A stretch of DNA of 64,000 bases. It comes from Chitinophaga varians (lineage in GTDB: Bacteria; Bacteroidota; Bacteroidia; Chitinophagales; Chitinophagaceae). The stretch lies in the NCBI RefSeq assembly GCF_014529945.1, contig NZ_JACVFB010000008.1:124001-188000 (forward strand). Direction: 5' to 3'. A program made the translations under genes and the position numbers. Shown piece by piece: positions 42,498 to 51,312 of this stretch. The notes under the pieces were generated by a model. It saw only the letters and a program-made list of their open reading frames with translations. It did no database searches and was not told where the DNA came from. Within the stretch, counting starts at the first letter, position 1. Each line of letters begins with the position of its first letter.

Positions 42498-43937
42498 ATG
42501 AACAACAGGAAAGACTTTTTATACCAGCAGCTGGCTGATAAGATTGAAACCATGATCATCAACGGCACCTATCGTATCGGCGACAAGCTGCCGTCGGTGC
42601 GCAGCCTGCATGCAGAACATGGCATCAGCATCAGCACGGCCCTGCAGGTATATGTACATCTTGAAAGAAAAGGCTGGGTGGAAGCACGGGAGAAATCGGG
42701 CTACTACGTCAGTTATTCCCGGCAGCAGCTGCCGCAGCTACCGGAGATATCGGCGCCATCACGCACGCCTGCGCTGGTGAAAGTCAGCGAGCGGGTATCG
42801 CTGGTGCGCCATACGGTGGCCATCAAAGGCATCGTGTCGCTGATAGGCGCGTCGCCGCATATCAGCCTGCTGCCGGTGGCCAAGCTCAATAAAGCATTAC
42901 GGCAGGCCGCGCGTGAAGAGAAAAATACGTATATCCCTTACGGTGATATCGACGGTCACCTGCCGCTACGGCGGCATATCGCCCGGTTGTCGCTGGCATG
43001 GGGCGGCAGCGTGGCGGCGGAAGATATCACCGTCACCAATGGCGCCATCGAAGCGGCCACCATCTGCCTGCGCGCCGTGGCCAAAGCTGGTGACACCATC
43101 GCCATTGAATCACCGACGTTCGTGGGACTGCTGCAATCTATCGAGAACCTGGGCATGAAAGCGCTCGAAATACCGACCGATCCGGTTACTGGCATCTGTC
43201 TGGAGCAGCTGGAAACAGCTTTTAAGAAACAGAAGGTAACGGCCTGCCTCATCATCAGCAACTACAACAATCCATTGGGCAGCTGCATGCCGGACCGCCA
43301 CAAACAGCAGCTGGCACGCCTGATAGAACAATATCAGGTCCCGCTCATCGAAGACGATGCCTACGGCGATCTGCACTTCAACGCGGAGCGGCCGCGTACC
43401 ATCAAAAGTTATGACCGCGCAGATCTGGTATTGTACTGCTCCTCTTTTTCCAAATGTATTGCCGCCGGCCTGCGGATAGGCTGGATCATCAGCCGGCGCC
43501 ATCATGATCGACTGGCGAGATTGAAGTTCATGTCTTCCGCCGCCACCGGGCTGCTGCCTCAACTGGTGCTGACACGGTTTCTGGACCAGCAGCGGATGGA
43601 CCTCCATCTAAAACCGCTGCGGCAGGCGCTCCGCACACAACAGGCACAGATCAGCCGCGCCATACAACATTATTTCCCGGCCGACACAAGGCTCACCCGT
43701 CCCGAAGGCGGTCTTAGCCTGTGGGTGGTGCTGCCGCCGAAAGTCGACGGCTGGGAGCTGCATCGCAAAGCACTACAGCAGCAAATCGCTTTCACGCCCG
43801 GTAGCCTGTTTTCCAGCCAGCAGCAGTACAATAACTGCCTGCGGCTGTCTAACGCCAATCCGTTTGACGATGATCAGCATTGGGCCGTGCAAACGATCGG
43901 TAAACTGATACGCCAGCAACTGGACGGCCGCAGATAA
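42498..43937 (+). CDS. MocR-family regulator 1 (GntR-HTH plus aminotransferase)
   Basis: 479 residues from ATG 42498 (MNNRKDFLYQQLADKIETMI). GntR HTH with YRIGDKLPSVRSLHAEHGIS; then a fold-type I aminotransferase domain with the PLP Lys in SSFSKCIAAGLRIGW (about residue 319). MocR proteins bind PLP and regulate vitamin B6 or amino-acid genes through direct repeats. Neighbour to a close paralogue in the same direction. Confidence 0.9.
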   Translation: MNNRKDFLYQQLADKIETMIINGTYRIGDKLPSVRSLHAEHGISISTALQVYVHLERKGWVEAREKSGYYVSYSRQQLPQLPEISAPSRTPALVKVSERVSLVRHTVAIKGIVSLIGASPHISLLPVAKLNKALRQAAREEKNTYIPYGDIDGHLPLRRHIARLSLAWGGSVAAEDITVTNGAIEAATICLRAVAKAGDTIAIESPTFVGLLQSIENLGMKALEIPTDPVTGICLEQLETAFKKQKVTACLIISNYNNPLGSCMPDRHKQQLARLIEQYQVPLIEDDAYGDLHFNAERPRTIKSYDRADLVLYCSSFSKCIAAGLRIGWIISRRHHDRLARLKFMSSAATGLLPQLVLTRFLDQQRMDLHLKPLRQALRTQQAQISRAIQHYFPADTRLTRPEGGLSLWVVLPPKVDGWELHRKALQQQIAFTPGSLFSSQQQYNNCLRLSNANPFDDDQHWAVQTIGKLIRQQLDGRR

Positions 43938-43939
43938 AT

Positions 43940-43979
43940 ATCAGATTACATTTTGTATTTTTGGAGCATATCAGATTTT
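43940..43979. promoter_or_regulatory. MocR-type direct-repeat operator B
   Basis: ATCAGATTA (43940-43948) and ATCAGATTT (43970-43978), CAGATT units exactly 30 bp apart, and a promoter-like TATTTTTG at 43956-43963 between them. It ends 8 bp before the second MocR start. TCAGATT occurs twice, perfectly repeated. Confidence 0.6.
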
Positions 43980-43986
43980 CAGGGTT

Positions 43987-45417
43987 ATGATCAAGACTGC
44001 CGACCATCTGTATCTGCAGGTTGCAGATAAAATAGAACAGATGATAGAAAAAGACGTCATGAAAATGGGGGAAAAACTGCCCTCTGTACGCATGCTCAGC
44101 AAACAACAGGGCATCAGCCTGACGACCGCCTTTCAGGCATATTATCATCTGGAAGGGAAAGGACTGATAGAGTCCCGCCCCAAATCAGGCTACTATATCT
44201 GCCGCAACGCACGCCGGATGGCGCCCATGCCGGGCACGTGCGCGCCTGTACGAAAACCAGCCAGCGATGTCACCGTCAGTGATATGGTGATGGAAGTATT
44301 CAGTCATATCACCAACGATAATATCCTGAAGTTCTCTGTCGCCACGCTGCCGGTCAGCGTACTCCCTTCCGCTAAAATGGCCAAGGCAGTGGTCCACGCC
44401 CTGCGCGAACAAGAGGCTGGCGGCATCGGGTATGAACCATTGCAGGGCAACGAACTGCTCCGCAATCAGATCGCCCGGCTGTCGCTCGGATGGGGCGAAG
44501 TATATACGGCCGATGATGTGGTCACTACCCACGGCTGCATGGACGCACTCACCCTCTGCCTCACCGCCACCACCCAACCGGGAGACACGATTGCGCTGGA
44601 GAGTCCTTCCTACTACGGCGCACTGCAGCTGGCTGAAGGCCTCGGCCTCAAAGTGCTGGAAGTGCCTACCAATCCTATCACCGGCGTGGACCTCGACTAT
44701 CTCGACAAAGCCATTCCGCGGCATAAAATCAAAGCTTGTCTGTTTGTGACCAATTTCAACAACCCACTCGGTTGTTGCATGCCTGATCAACACAAACAGG
44801 AACTGGTAAAAATCGTGGAGAAATACGATATCGCACTGATTGAGGATGATATCTATGGCGATCTCTATTTTGGTAAACAGCGCCCGCTTACCTGCAAAAC
44901 ATTCGACACACAGGGCAATGTGCTGCTGTGCAACTCCCTGTCTAAGTCAGTGGCGCCGGGCTATCGCGTTGGATGGACGATGCCCGGCAAATACAAAGAC
45001 AAGGTGCTGCGCATGAAACATCACCATGCTATTTCCTGCACCTCGCTGACCCATGCGGCCGCCGGACATTTTCTGGAGATAGGCCGTTATGATTTCCATC
45101 TGCGCAACCTGCGTAAGTTGTTGCATACACAAAGTCTTCGTTATGCGCAGGCCATCTGTGAATATTTCCCGGAAAGCGCCCGTGTAACACGCCCCCAGGG
45201 CGGTTGTGTGCTGTGGGTAGAACTGGAAGACCATATCAATACATTTGAGCTGTTCCAACAAACACTGAAACACAAGATCGCCTTCTGCCCCGGCCGCCTT
45301 TTTTCATTGCAGAACCGGTACAACAACTGTCTGCGTATCAGCTATGGTAATCCGTGGAGCAAACAGGTGGAAGAAGGGCTAAAAACGATCGGTAAACTGA
45401 TCCATAAAATGCAGTAG
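43987..45417 (+). CDS. MocR-family regulator 2, paralogue of regulator 1
   Basis: 476 residues. HTH in MGEKLPSVRMLSKQQGISLT; aminotransferase domain with SLSKSVAPGYRVGW (PLP Lys about 320). It shares NNPLGCCMPDQHKQELVKIV with NNPLGSCMPDRHKQQLARLI of regulator 1, so the pair arose by tandem duplication. The gap between them is 49 bp, enough for a second operator. Ends before repeat R5. Confidence 0.9.
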   Translation: MIKTADHLYLQVADKIEQMIEKDVMKMGEKLPSVRMLSKQQGISLTTAFQAYYHLEGKGLIESRPKSGYYICRNARRMAPMPGTCAPVRKPASDVTVSDMVMEVFSHITNDNILKFSVATLPVSVLPSAKMAKAVVHALREQEAGGIGYEPLQGNELLRNQIARLSLGWGEVYTADDVVTTHGCMDALTLCLTATTQPGDTIALESPSYYGALQLAEGLGLKVLEVPTNPITGVDLDYLDKAIPRHKIKACLFVTNFNNPLGCCMPDQHKQELVKIVEKYDIALIEDDIYGDLYFGKQRPLTCKTFDTQGNVLLCNSLSKSVAPGYRVGWTMPGKYKDKVLRMKHHHAISCTSLTHAAAGHFLEIGRYDFHLRNLRKLLHTQSLRYAQAICEYFPESARVTRPQGGCVLWVELEDHINTFELFQQTLKHKIAFCPGRLFSLQNRYNNCLRISYGNPWSKQVEEGLKTIGKLIHKMQ

Positions 45418-45485
45418 GGTTAAAAAATGCTGCCGGACACTGGTGTGAAACACTAAACACGACCAGCGCCCGGCAAGCAAAACCG

Positions 45486-45585
45486 AATCATTTTGATATT
45501 TTATTATTTAGATATTTGGTTATTTATGAACTGCCAGGTAAAACAGCTATCCTAAATAACTAAATATCAAAATAACAAAATGATT
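45486..45585. repeat. AT-rich intergenic inverted repeat R5
   Basis: Left 45486-45529 and right 45550-45585, made of TTTTGATATTT and AAATATCAAAA words with slips of one repeat unit. Between convergent MocR2 and SDR genes; the right arm overlaps the SDR stop codon. Confidence 0.7.
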
Positions 45586-46345
45586 AATTGATTCCCGGGT
45601 GGACCAAAAGGCCACCATCTATGCTATATTCTCCGCCGGTTATAAACCTTGCTTCGTCAGATACGAGGAAGGACACCAGACTGGCCACTTCTGTTGCCTC
45701 TCCCAATCGTCCCAGCGGAATACTGGCCGTCATTTTATTTCTGATAGCGCCGGCCTCTTCATGGCTGACACCAATTTTTTCGATCAGGGGCGTATCAATA
45801 GGCCCTGCATTCACTACATTAACTGTTATCTTACGGGGCGCCAGTTCTCTGGCCAGTGTTCTGGCCACAGCGTTGAGCGCCGCTTTACTGGCTGCCAGCA
45901 CCGTGGTGCCCGGCATGCCTGCGTAGGCGTTAATGGCGGATAGAAAAACAATACTGCCTCCATCGTTCAGCAAAGGGAGTAACTGTTGCGCAGTAAAAAA
46001 GGCCCCTTTGAAATTGATGTCAATGATCTCGTCGAACATCTCCGGAGTTACCCCTTCAAAAGGGGCAAACTTCGCGATACCGGCGTTGATAAACAGGATG
46101 TCTACCTTACCATAACGACTACGCGCGTACTCTGCCAGCTTCTTTGAGTCCTCCAGCTTAGATTGGTCTGCTGTTATTCCTTCCGCCGGAAAACCGAGTG
46201 CATGTACGGCCCGTTGCACCGCACCCGGATTCCGACCGGTTATCAATACCTTTGCTCCTTTCGCCAAAAATTCAGTTGCTGTTGCATATCCGATACCGCT
46301 GTTACCTCCCGTGATAATGGCGGTCTTGTTTCTAAGCTGGTCCAT
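45584..46345 (-). CDS. SDR-family oxidoreductase lacking the catalytic Tyr
   Basis: 253 residues from ATG 46345. Cofactor site ITGGNSGIGYAT near the N-terminus, NAG at 87-89, Ser in VFLSAINAYAG, Lys in VLAASKAAL. The position of the catalytic Tyr in YxxxK is Leu150 (codon CTG, LAASK). All other SDR features are present (PG motif NAGPIDTPL). Perhaps inactive or with a different acid/base, such as Tyr141. An ArsR-type operator repeat lies upstream. Confidence 0.88.
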   Translation of the reverse strand: MDQLRNKTAIITGGNSGIGYATATEFLAKGAKVLITGRNPGAVQRAVHALGFPAEGITADQSKLEDSKKLAEYARSRYGKVDILFINAGIAKFAPFEGVTPEMFDEIIDINFKGAFFTAQQLLPLLNDGGSIVFLSAINAYAGMPGTTVLAASKAALNAVARTLARELAPRKITVNVVNAGPIDTPLIEKIGVSHEEAGAIRNKMTASIPLGRLGEATEVASLVSFLVSDEARFITGGEYSIDGGLLVHPGIN

Positions 46346-46366
46346 GCTAGTGGTTCTTGTAATTGA

Positions 46367-46464
46367 TTTATTTAAAAGTATCAATGTTTTCCGGCAAAAA
46401 AATAGAGATGCCCGTCTCTATTCGTTTTATCGGATATTTATTTATTTAAAACTATCGATGTTTT
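46367..46464. promoter_or_regulatory. Duplicated 24-bp element upstream of the SDR gene
   Basis: 46367-46390 and 46441-46464 share 22 of 24 bases (TTTATTTAAAA, then TATC, then ATGTTTT). Both contain TC(A/G)ATGTTTT, similar to the reverse complement of the palindrome at 46786-46803. Period 74 bp. Confidence 0.6.
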
Positions 46465-46488
46465 AGCCGATAAAAAAAGCTGTTTTAA

Positions 46489-46758
46489 TCAGCTTAATTG
46501 TAAAAAGAACAATGATAATTGTTTCATCATCTCCTTGTTGATCGTCAACTCCACAATACGTCCGTTTTTAATGGAGTTCAATACACCACTGTCTACCAGG
46601 ATCTTCACGTGATGCGAAACAGTAGGCTGCGACAAGGAACAAAGACAACAAACATCACCGCATACTATGCTGCCCTTCTGGGCGATTTCCATAATAATGG
46701 ATAATCTGTGTTTATCGGCTATGGCATTTGCTGCTTTTTCTATAATTCCCACATCCAT
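46489..46758 (-). CDS. ArsR-family regulator with Cys cluster
   Basis: 89 residues from ATG 46758. wHTH with NAIADKHRLSIIMEIAQKGS and SLSQPTVSHHVKILVDSGVL. Cys at about 33, 37, 38 and 40 (CGDVCCLC), placed where ArsR-type metal- or redox-sensing cysteines lie. Candidate sensor of metal, thiol stress or electrophiles. Upstream is a palindrome overlapping its probable promoter; downstream is the SDR gene on the same strand. Confidence 0.85.
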   Translation of the reverse strand: MDVGIIEKAANAIADKHRLSIIMEIAQKGSIVCGDVCCLCSLSQPTVSHHVKILVDSGVLNSIKNGRIVELTINKEMMKQLSLFFLQLS

Positions 46759-46785
46759 GACACAAAAGTAATGCTTTTTTTGAAA

Positions 46786-46803
46786 CATTGAAATTTTTCA
46801 ATG
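46786..46803. promoter_or_regulatory. ArsR palindromic operator candidate
   Basis: CATTGAAA-TT-TTTCAATG, perfect 18-bp palindrome, 28 bp before the ArsR ATG. Its AAACATTGA (46783-46791, overlapping the left arm) is the reverse complement of TCAATGTTT at 46381-46389, so the ArsR protein could bind both promoters. Confidence 0.6.
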
Positions 46804-46823
46804 AATTTTTTTTCGGAAGATGA

Positions 46824-47702
46824 CTACGCAGTAGTGCCCGCTTTTTCCGCAAGTTTATGACGACGGTACATCGCCGGGCTCATACCATAGTATTTACGGA
46901 ACAGCCGGCTCAGGTGACTCTCATCGGTAAAACCCAGTTCATCGGCGATCTCCCCGATTGTCAGTCCGCTGTTTTCTATCCGCAATTGCACCAGCTTTAA
47001 CTTGTAATGGATCATAAACTGCTGGATGCTCTCCCCTGTTTGTTTCTTGAAGAACTCACCAATATAATTCACAGAGAGATTAAACTTTGCTGCCAGTGTT
47101 TCCAATTTCAACTGATCAGGATAATAAATATGCTGACGGATATGTGCGATCATCCGGCCAATCAGCGGCTCCGTTCCTTCCGTTCCGGCCATCTCCACCT
47201 CTTCCGATACATTGCGGGCAATAATATTCAGTAACAGCGCCACATAAAGCTGCAGGTTGGCCTCATAATACGGCGGCCGTTGCTGATATTCCTGCACCAT
47301 GTTCCGGATCAGCGCCGTAATCATCTTACAATCATTTGTATGTTTGATGAGCACCGGCTCATGCCGGTTGTGCTGAAAGAAAACGTACTCCAGTTGTTTG
47401 AGCCATTCGCAGATGCGGCGGCGCTCTTCGCCGGAATGTTGTTTCTCGAGGAAATTCCCGGAAAACCGCACCGAGGTAAAACGGGTCGGCTTCGTTATTT
47501 CAAAGCCTCTGCAATCGCGGGGCGTAAAAAGGATCACGCTGCCAGGCTTGTACGGAAAGCGGTTTTGGTTCACCACGCGGGTGCCTTCCCCTTCCCATAT
47601 ATGGATGATCTCAAAAAAATAATAAATCAGCGGGCGTGACTCCCACTCGCTCATATCTGCCTCAAACAATTCAAAGGGCATATGCAGGTTTCTCTCTCCC
47701 AT
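46824..47702 (-). CDS. AraC-family transcription regulator
   Basis: 292 residues from ATG 47702 (MGERNLHMPFELFEADMSEW). N-terminal cupin-like sensor (PYKPGSVILFTPRDCRGFEI); C-terminal AraC HTH pair (about 195-290): LAAKFNLSVNYIGEFFKKQT and IADELGFTDESHLSRLFRKY. Divergent from the OYE gene (88 bp); it is the probable regulator of that gene. Confidence 0.88.
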   Translation of the reverse strand: MGERNLHMPFELFEADMSEWESRPLIYYFFEIIHIWEGEGTRVVNQNRFPYKPGSVILFTPRDCRGFEITKPTRFTSVRFSGNFLEKQHSGEERRRICEWLKQLEYVFFQHNRHEPVLIKHTNDCKMITALIRNMVQEYQQRPPYYEANLQLYVALLLNIIARNVSEEVEMAGTEGTEPLIGRMIAHIRQHIYYPDQLKLETLAAKFNLSVNYIGEFFKKQTGESIQQFMIHYKLKLVQLRIENSGLTIGEIADELGFTDESHLSRLFRKYYGMSPAMYRRHKLAEKAGTTA

Positions 47703-47790
47703 AGCCTCCAAAATTACAACAGAATCCCCGGATTGTACCGATGGCACCGTTCCGGGCGCCGCTACTTTTGCAACAGCAAAGTAAAAAATT

Positions 47791-48879
47791 ATGAAACTAC
47801 TGGAACCAATAGCCACACCGGCCCTGTCGCTGGCCAACCGGATTGTGATGGCGCCGATGAGCAGAAGAAGGGTAGAAAAGGAAGGCGTGCCCAGCGAGCT
47901 GGTAGCCCGTTATTATGCCCAGCGCGCCAGCGCCGGCCTTATCATCGCTGAAAGCACCGTGATTAGCCGCAATGGCATGGGCATCTCCCTCCTTCCCGGT
48001 ATCTACAGTGAGGAACAAGTGGCCAGCTGGAAAAACGTCACTGATGCGGTACATCAGCAAGGCGGTAAAATATTCATACAGCTGGTGCACTCCGGCCGCA
48101 TTGGCCATCCCCTGAACATCCCCGGCGGATTATCACCGGTGGGGCCGTCCGCCATCGCTGCAGCGGGCACTATCTCCACGCCGGCCGGCACAAAATCATT
48201 ACCGGTACCAGAGGCATTATCAACAGCAGCCGTGGAAGAGATGTACCACCTGCATATGCAGGCCACCCGTAACGCACTGGCAGCAGGCTTCGACGGCATA
48301 GAGCTGCATGCCGCCCACGGTTACCTGATGGAACAGTTTATTCATCCTGCTGCTAATCAACGAACGGACCAATATGGCGGCAGCATTGAAAACCGTTGCC
48401 GGCTGCCGCTCCGTATCCTGGAAGGCATGGTGGCCATCGCCGGTGCCGACCGTGTGGGCGTGCGCTTTTCGCCTTTCGCTTCGCTGAACGGCCTCTCTCC
48501 CTACGAAGAAGAAACCGCCACCTATTGTTATCTGGCCGCCAAACTGGATAAGATGAAAATCCGCTTTATTCATCTCTCTGATCAGTCTACCAACGGCCAC
48601 CCGCCTATCCCGCCGGCATTTACTGCCCTGCTGCGGGAACAGTTCCACCAGTGGCTCATCCTGGCAGGTGGCTACACTGCTGATACCGCGCAGGATGCAC
48701 TGCAACAGTTCAGCGCTGACCTCATCGCCTTCGGCAGACCGTTCATCTCCAACCCTGATCTGGTGGCGCGCATCACGCAGCAACAACCCTTTGTACCCGC
48801 CGACAAGTCTACTTTCTACGAAGGCGGCGCCAAAGGGCTAATCGACTACCCCTGCATGGCCGTCTGCGCTACTACCTAA
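47791..48879 (+). CDS. Old yellow enzyme-type NADH:flavin oxidoreductase
   Basis: 362 residues, complete FMN TIM barrel. NRIVMAPMSRRRVEKEG at the start, IFIQLVHSGRIGHP with substrate-binding residues, FDGIELHAAHGYLMEQFIHP with the His pair, and ADLIAFGRPFISNPDL at the end bind FMN. It reduces activated alkenes, nitro compounds or nitrate esters with NAD(P)H. Divergent from AraC, which suggests induction by an electrophile. Confidence 0.92.
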   Translation: MKLLEPIATPALSLANRIVMAPMSRRRVEKEGVPSELVARYYAQRASAGLIIAESTVISRNGMGISLLPGIYSEEQVASWKNVTDAVHQQGGKIFIQLVHSGRIGHPLNIPGGLSPVGPSAIAAAGTISTPAGTKSLPVPEALSTAAVEEMYHLHMQATRNALAAGFDGIELHAAHGYLMEQFIHPAANQRTDQYGGSIENRCRLPLRILEGMVAIAGADRVGVRFSPFASLNGLSPYEEETATYCYLAAKLDKMKIRFIHLSDQSTNGHPPIPPAFTALLREQFHQWLILAGGYTADTAQDALQQFSADLIAFGRPFISNPDLVARITQQQPFVPADKSTFYEGGAKGLIDYPCMAVCATT

Positions 48880-48903
48880 GCTGGCAATTTTTGTTTATCT
48901 TTA

Positions 48904-48939
48904 AGGCTTGCGTTGCCCACAACCGGGCCACGCAAGCCT
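48904..48939. terminator. GC-rich hairpin after the OYE gene
   Basis: AGGCTTGCGT / ACGCAAGCCT perfect outer stem with an inner GCCC/GGGC. No T-run follows, so termination is not assured. Confidence 0.6.
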
Positions 48940-48962
48940 ATATGCCAAACAAATAACCGCCC

Positions 48963-49418
48963 ATGTATCGTTTGAAAAATCGTTGCCTGTTGACCGTTGC
49001 TTTGCTCGCGCTGATGGCCTGCCACCATACGCCTGACACACACCAACCCACCGATACCGCACCACCTGCGCACGCTGCGGTGAGCGTGATTTCAGAACCC
49101 TGCGCTGTTTTCTATACACCTGACAGCCATAAACAGGAAAAACTGAAACAGGAAAACGGTGACGAAAGTTTTTATGCGCTCGCCAACGACAGCGAAAACT
49201 GTATCAGCGACTGCCAGGACTTTCTCCGGAACAAAGCACTCAAATCCGTTACGGCCGAAGGCGGCAAAATCACGTTCCGCCACCAGGATGGTGGCTCCAC
49301 TGTCATCGATCTCGATGACCCCAAATATACCTGGGAAGTGTTTCTGTTCGATGGTAAAAAAGTTGCCAATATCGATATCACAGATATTGAAAGCGAATAC
49401 CAGAAAGTATTTATTTAG
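48963..49418 (+). CDS. Lipoprotein of unknown function
   Basis: 151 residues. Lipobox LLALMAC gives a lipoprotein with Cys at about residue 20, then a Pro/Thr/His-rich linker and a globular part from 45 to 151 (GGKITFRHQDGGSTVIDLDD). No family recognised. Stands alone between OYE and repeat R6. Confidence 0.7.
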   Translation: MYRLKNRCLLTVALLALMACHHTPDTHQPTDTAPPAHAAVSVISEPCAVFYTPDSHKQEKLKQENGDESFYALANDSENCISDCQDFLRNKALKSVTAEGGKITFRHQDGGSTVIDLDDPKYTWEVFLFDGKKVANIDITDIESEYQKVFI

Positions 49419-49419
49419 A

Positions 49420-49497
49420 CATTTTAATATTTTGATATTTCAAATCAGCATCATCGCATTAAAGCGTCAATAACAAAATAACCAAATATCAAAATAA
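49420..49497. repeat. AT-rich intergenic inverted repeat R6
   Basis: Left TTTTAATATTTTGATATTT (near 49423) and right AAATAACCAAATATCAAAATAAG, imperfect; between convergent genes. Confidence 0.6.
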
Positions 49498-50043
49498 GGT
49501 ATACCCCAGTGTAAACGCTACATACCGGCGATGCGCCTTTAACGGGTCTTTCGTTCCGGCATTCTCCACCAATGGTGCAAATCCTTGTACATACCTGACT
49601 TCAGCGCTCAGCCGCTTGCGAAACGTATAACCGGCGCCGATAGTAAACCCCCAATCATTTTTGGTAGCGTACCCCTTGTCCATACTGCCGTTGCCATAAT
49701 TATCGGACCGCAGCAGAATGCCCATATATGGCCCGCCAAATACCTCGAGGTTGTATTTCCGGTACGCGATGCTCACCGGAAACAAATCCAGCCGCGATTC
49801 GTTTTTCTGAACAACCAAAAAGGCATCATGTTTTAAAGCGACCCACTTCCCCAAAGGCGATAATGCGCTCAATCCCGCCATCCATCCGGCTTTCCCATAG
49901 CCGGCGATACTGTCTTTATCAGCGCCGTATATCCGTGGCAGTTGCATTCCTGCTTTTACCTGCAGGGAGAAGGACGGCAACTCCTGCGCCATGGCGCCCG
50001 CCACCACAAAAAGCAACAAAAAAATACCTGTTGTTATTTTCAT
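49489..50043 (-). CDS. Outer-membrane beta-barrel protein of the efflux operon
   Basis: 184 residues from ATG 50043. Signal peptide to AMA-QELPSF; alternating strands (FSLQVKAGMQL, AGYGKAGWMAGLSA, GFTIGAGYTFRKRLSAEVRY) and the C-terminal AFTLGYTLF with a terminal Phe. A small OM barrel, about eight strands. Starts 4 bp after the TolC-like stop. Role in the efflux operon unknown. Confidence 0.7.
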   Translation of the reverse strand: MKITTGIFLLLFVVAGAMAQELPSFSLQVKAGMQLPRIYGADKDSIAGYGKAGWMAGLSALSPLGKWVALKHDAFLVVQKNESRLDLFPVSIAYRKYNLEVFGGPYMGILLRSDNYGNGSMDKGYATKNDWGFTIGAGYTFRKRLSAEVRYVQGFAPLVENAGTKDPLKAHRRYVAFTLGYTLF

Positions 50044-50047
50044 ACGA

Positions 50048-51307
50048 TCAGAATTGAATATCCCACACCGCAGCAGCCCTTTCCAGTTCCACCAGCGCGG
50101 AGGCGTGACGATAAATGGTTTCATAATATTGTTGTTGCACATCGTTGTACGTGCGCTGCGCATTGAGCACTTCCAGCAGGGAAGTTTCTCCCCGCTGATA
50201 GCTGTACCGGCGGCCTTCCAGTACCCGTTTGGCTTCTTCCAGCAGACCGTTATCAAACTGTTCCCGCTGCCGGCCGGCGCCGAGGTAGCTAAACCAGGCC
50301 GTGGTCACTTCCGTTTGTACCTGCAACAGCGTTTGCCGATACACTGTTTCCTGTTGCCGTACACCGGCATTGGCAGCCAGCAGGTCTCCTTTGTTGCGGT
50401 TAGAGAACTTGAGCGGCAGGCTAATCGCCGCCGACACTGTATTCATCGACGGCGTAGGTGCGACGACGTTAGTCACCACCGCAGCGTTGTTAACCCCGAG
50501 GGTCAGGCCCAGGTCTATCATCCTCGCCGCCTTTGCCAGCTGCAGCGTTTTCACCGACACATCTTTTTGCCGCAGGGCCGCCAGCAGGTCGGCGCGCTCG
50601 TCCTGCGCATGACTGACCAACCCGGGCAACGAAAATTTTCGTTCGAAGCGGGCCATATCACCTACAGGGCTTGTCAGCGTATCGCCGCGGTAGGCGCCCA
50701 TCAGCTCATGCAGCTGCACCTGCGCCGTTTTCATATCTGCCGCCACGCCAAATGCTTCATTGAGCAGCATCCCCGCTTCTACGCGCGACTGCCGCGCGTC
50801 GGCCTCGGGAATCAGGCCTGCTTTGAAGCGGATACTGTCTGCCTGCGCCAGCTGCAACATATACTGATACGCCTCCATTTTAATATCGTATAACCGTTGC
50901 TGTTGCATGGCATTTAAAAACGCCAGCGTAGCGTCTGCCCGCAGGTTGCGGAAGTAGTCTTCCAGCAGGTAACGGGTCACTTCCTGCTCGCTTTTGGCCA
51001 CGCCTATCCGTGCGCGCCTTTTACCACCCAGCTCCAGCGTATAACCGATACTGCTGCTGACACCGTATCCCTGCTGCATCCTGCGCTGACCGTTGTCAAA
51101 TACGCCGGCACTGATTTCCGGGTCCGGAAAAACTTTCGCCATCAGCACGTTGGCAGCTGCCACGTCCATGTTAAATTTCTCCGCGGCATAACCCAGGTTG
51201 TGCTGCCTTACACCAGAGAGATAAGTGGTAAAGTCCAGCTGTTTTTCCTGTGCGGCAACGATGCCGCTATATAAAAGCCATAAAAACAACAGCCATCTTG
51301 TCTTCAT
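50048..51307 (-). CDS. TolC/CzcC-like outer membrane factor
   Basis: 419 residues from ATG 51307, signal peptide KTRWLLFLWLLYSGIVAAQE. Repeated helical hairpins with AKVFPDPEISAGVFDNGQRR, typical of CzcC/CusC. It opens an exit duct for the RND pump. It starts 5 bp after the CzcA-like stop. Confidence 0.85.
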   Translation of the reverse strand: MKTRWLLFLWLLYSGIVAAQEKQLDFTTYLSGVRQHNLGYAAEKFNMDVAAANVLMAKVFPDPEISAGVFDNGQRRMQQGYGVSSSIGYTLELGGKRRARIGVAKSEQEVTRYLLEDYFRNLRADATLAFLNAMQQQRLYDIKMEAYQYMLQLAQADSIRFKAGLIPEADARQSRVEAGMLLNEAFGVAADMKTAQVQLHELMGAYRGDTLTSPVGDMARFERKFSLPGLVSHAQDERADLLAALRQKDVSVKTLQLAKAARMIDLGLTLGVNNAAVVTNVVAPTPSMNTVSAAISLPLKFSNRNKGDLLAANAGVRQQETVYRQTLLQVQTEVTTAWFSYLGAGRQREQFDNGLLEEAKRVLEGRRYSYQRGETSLLEVLNAQRTYNDVQQQYYETIYRHASALVELERAAAVWDIQF

Positions 51308-51312
51308 AAAAA

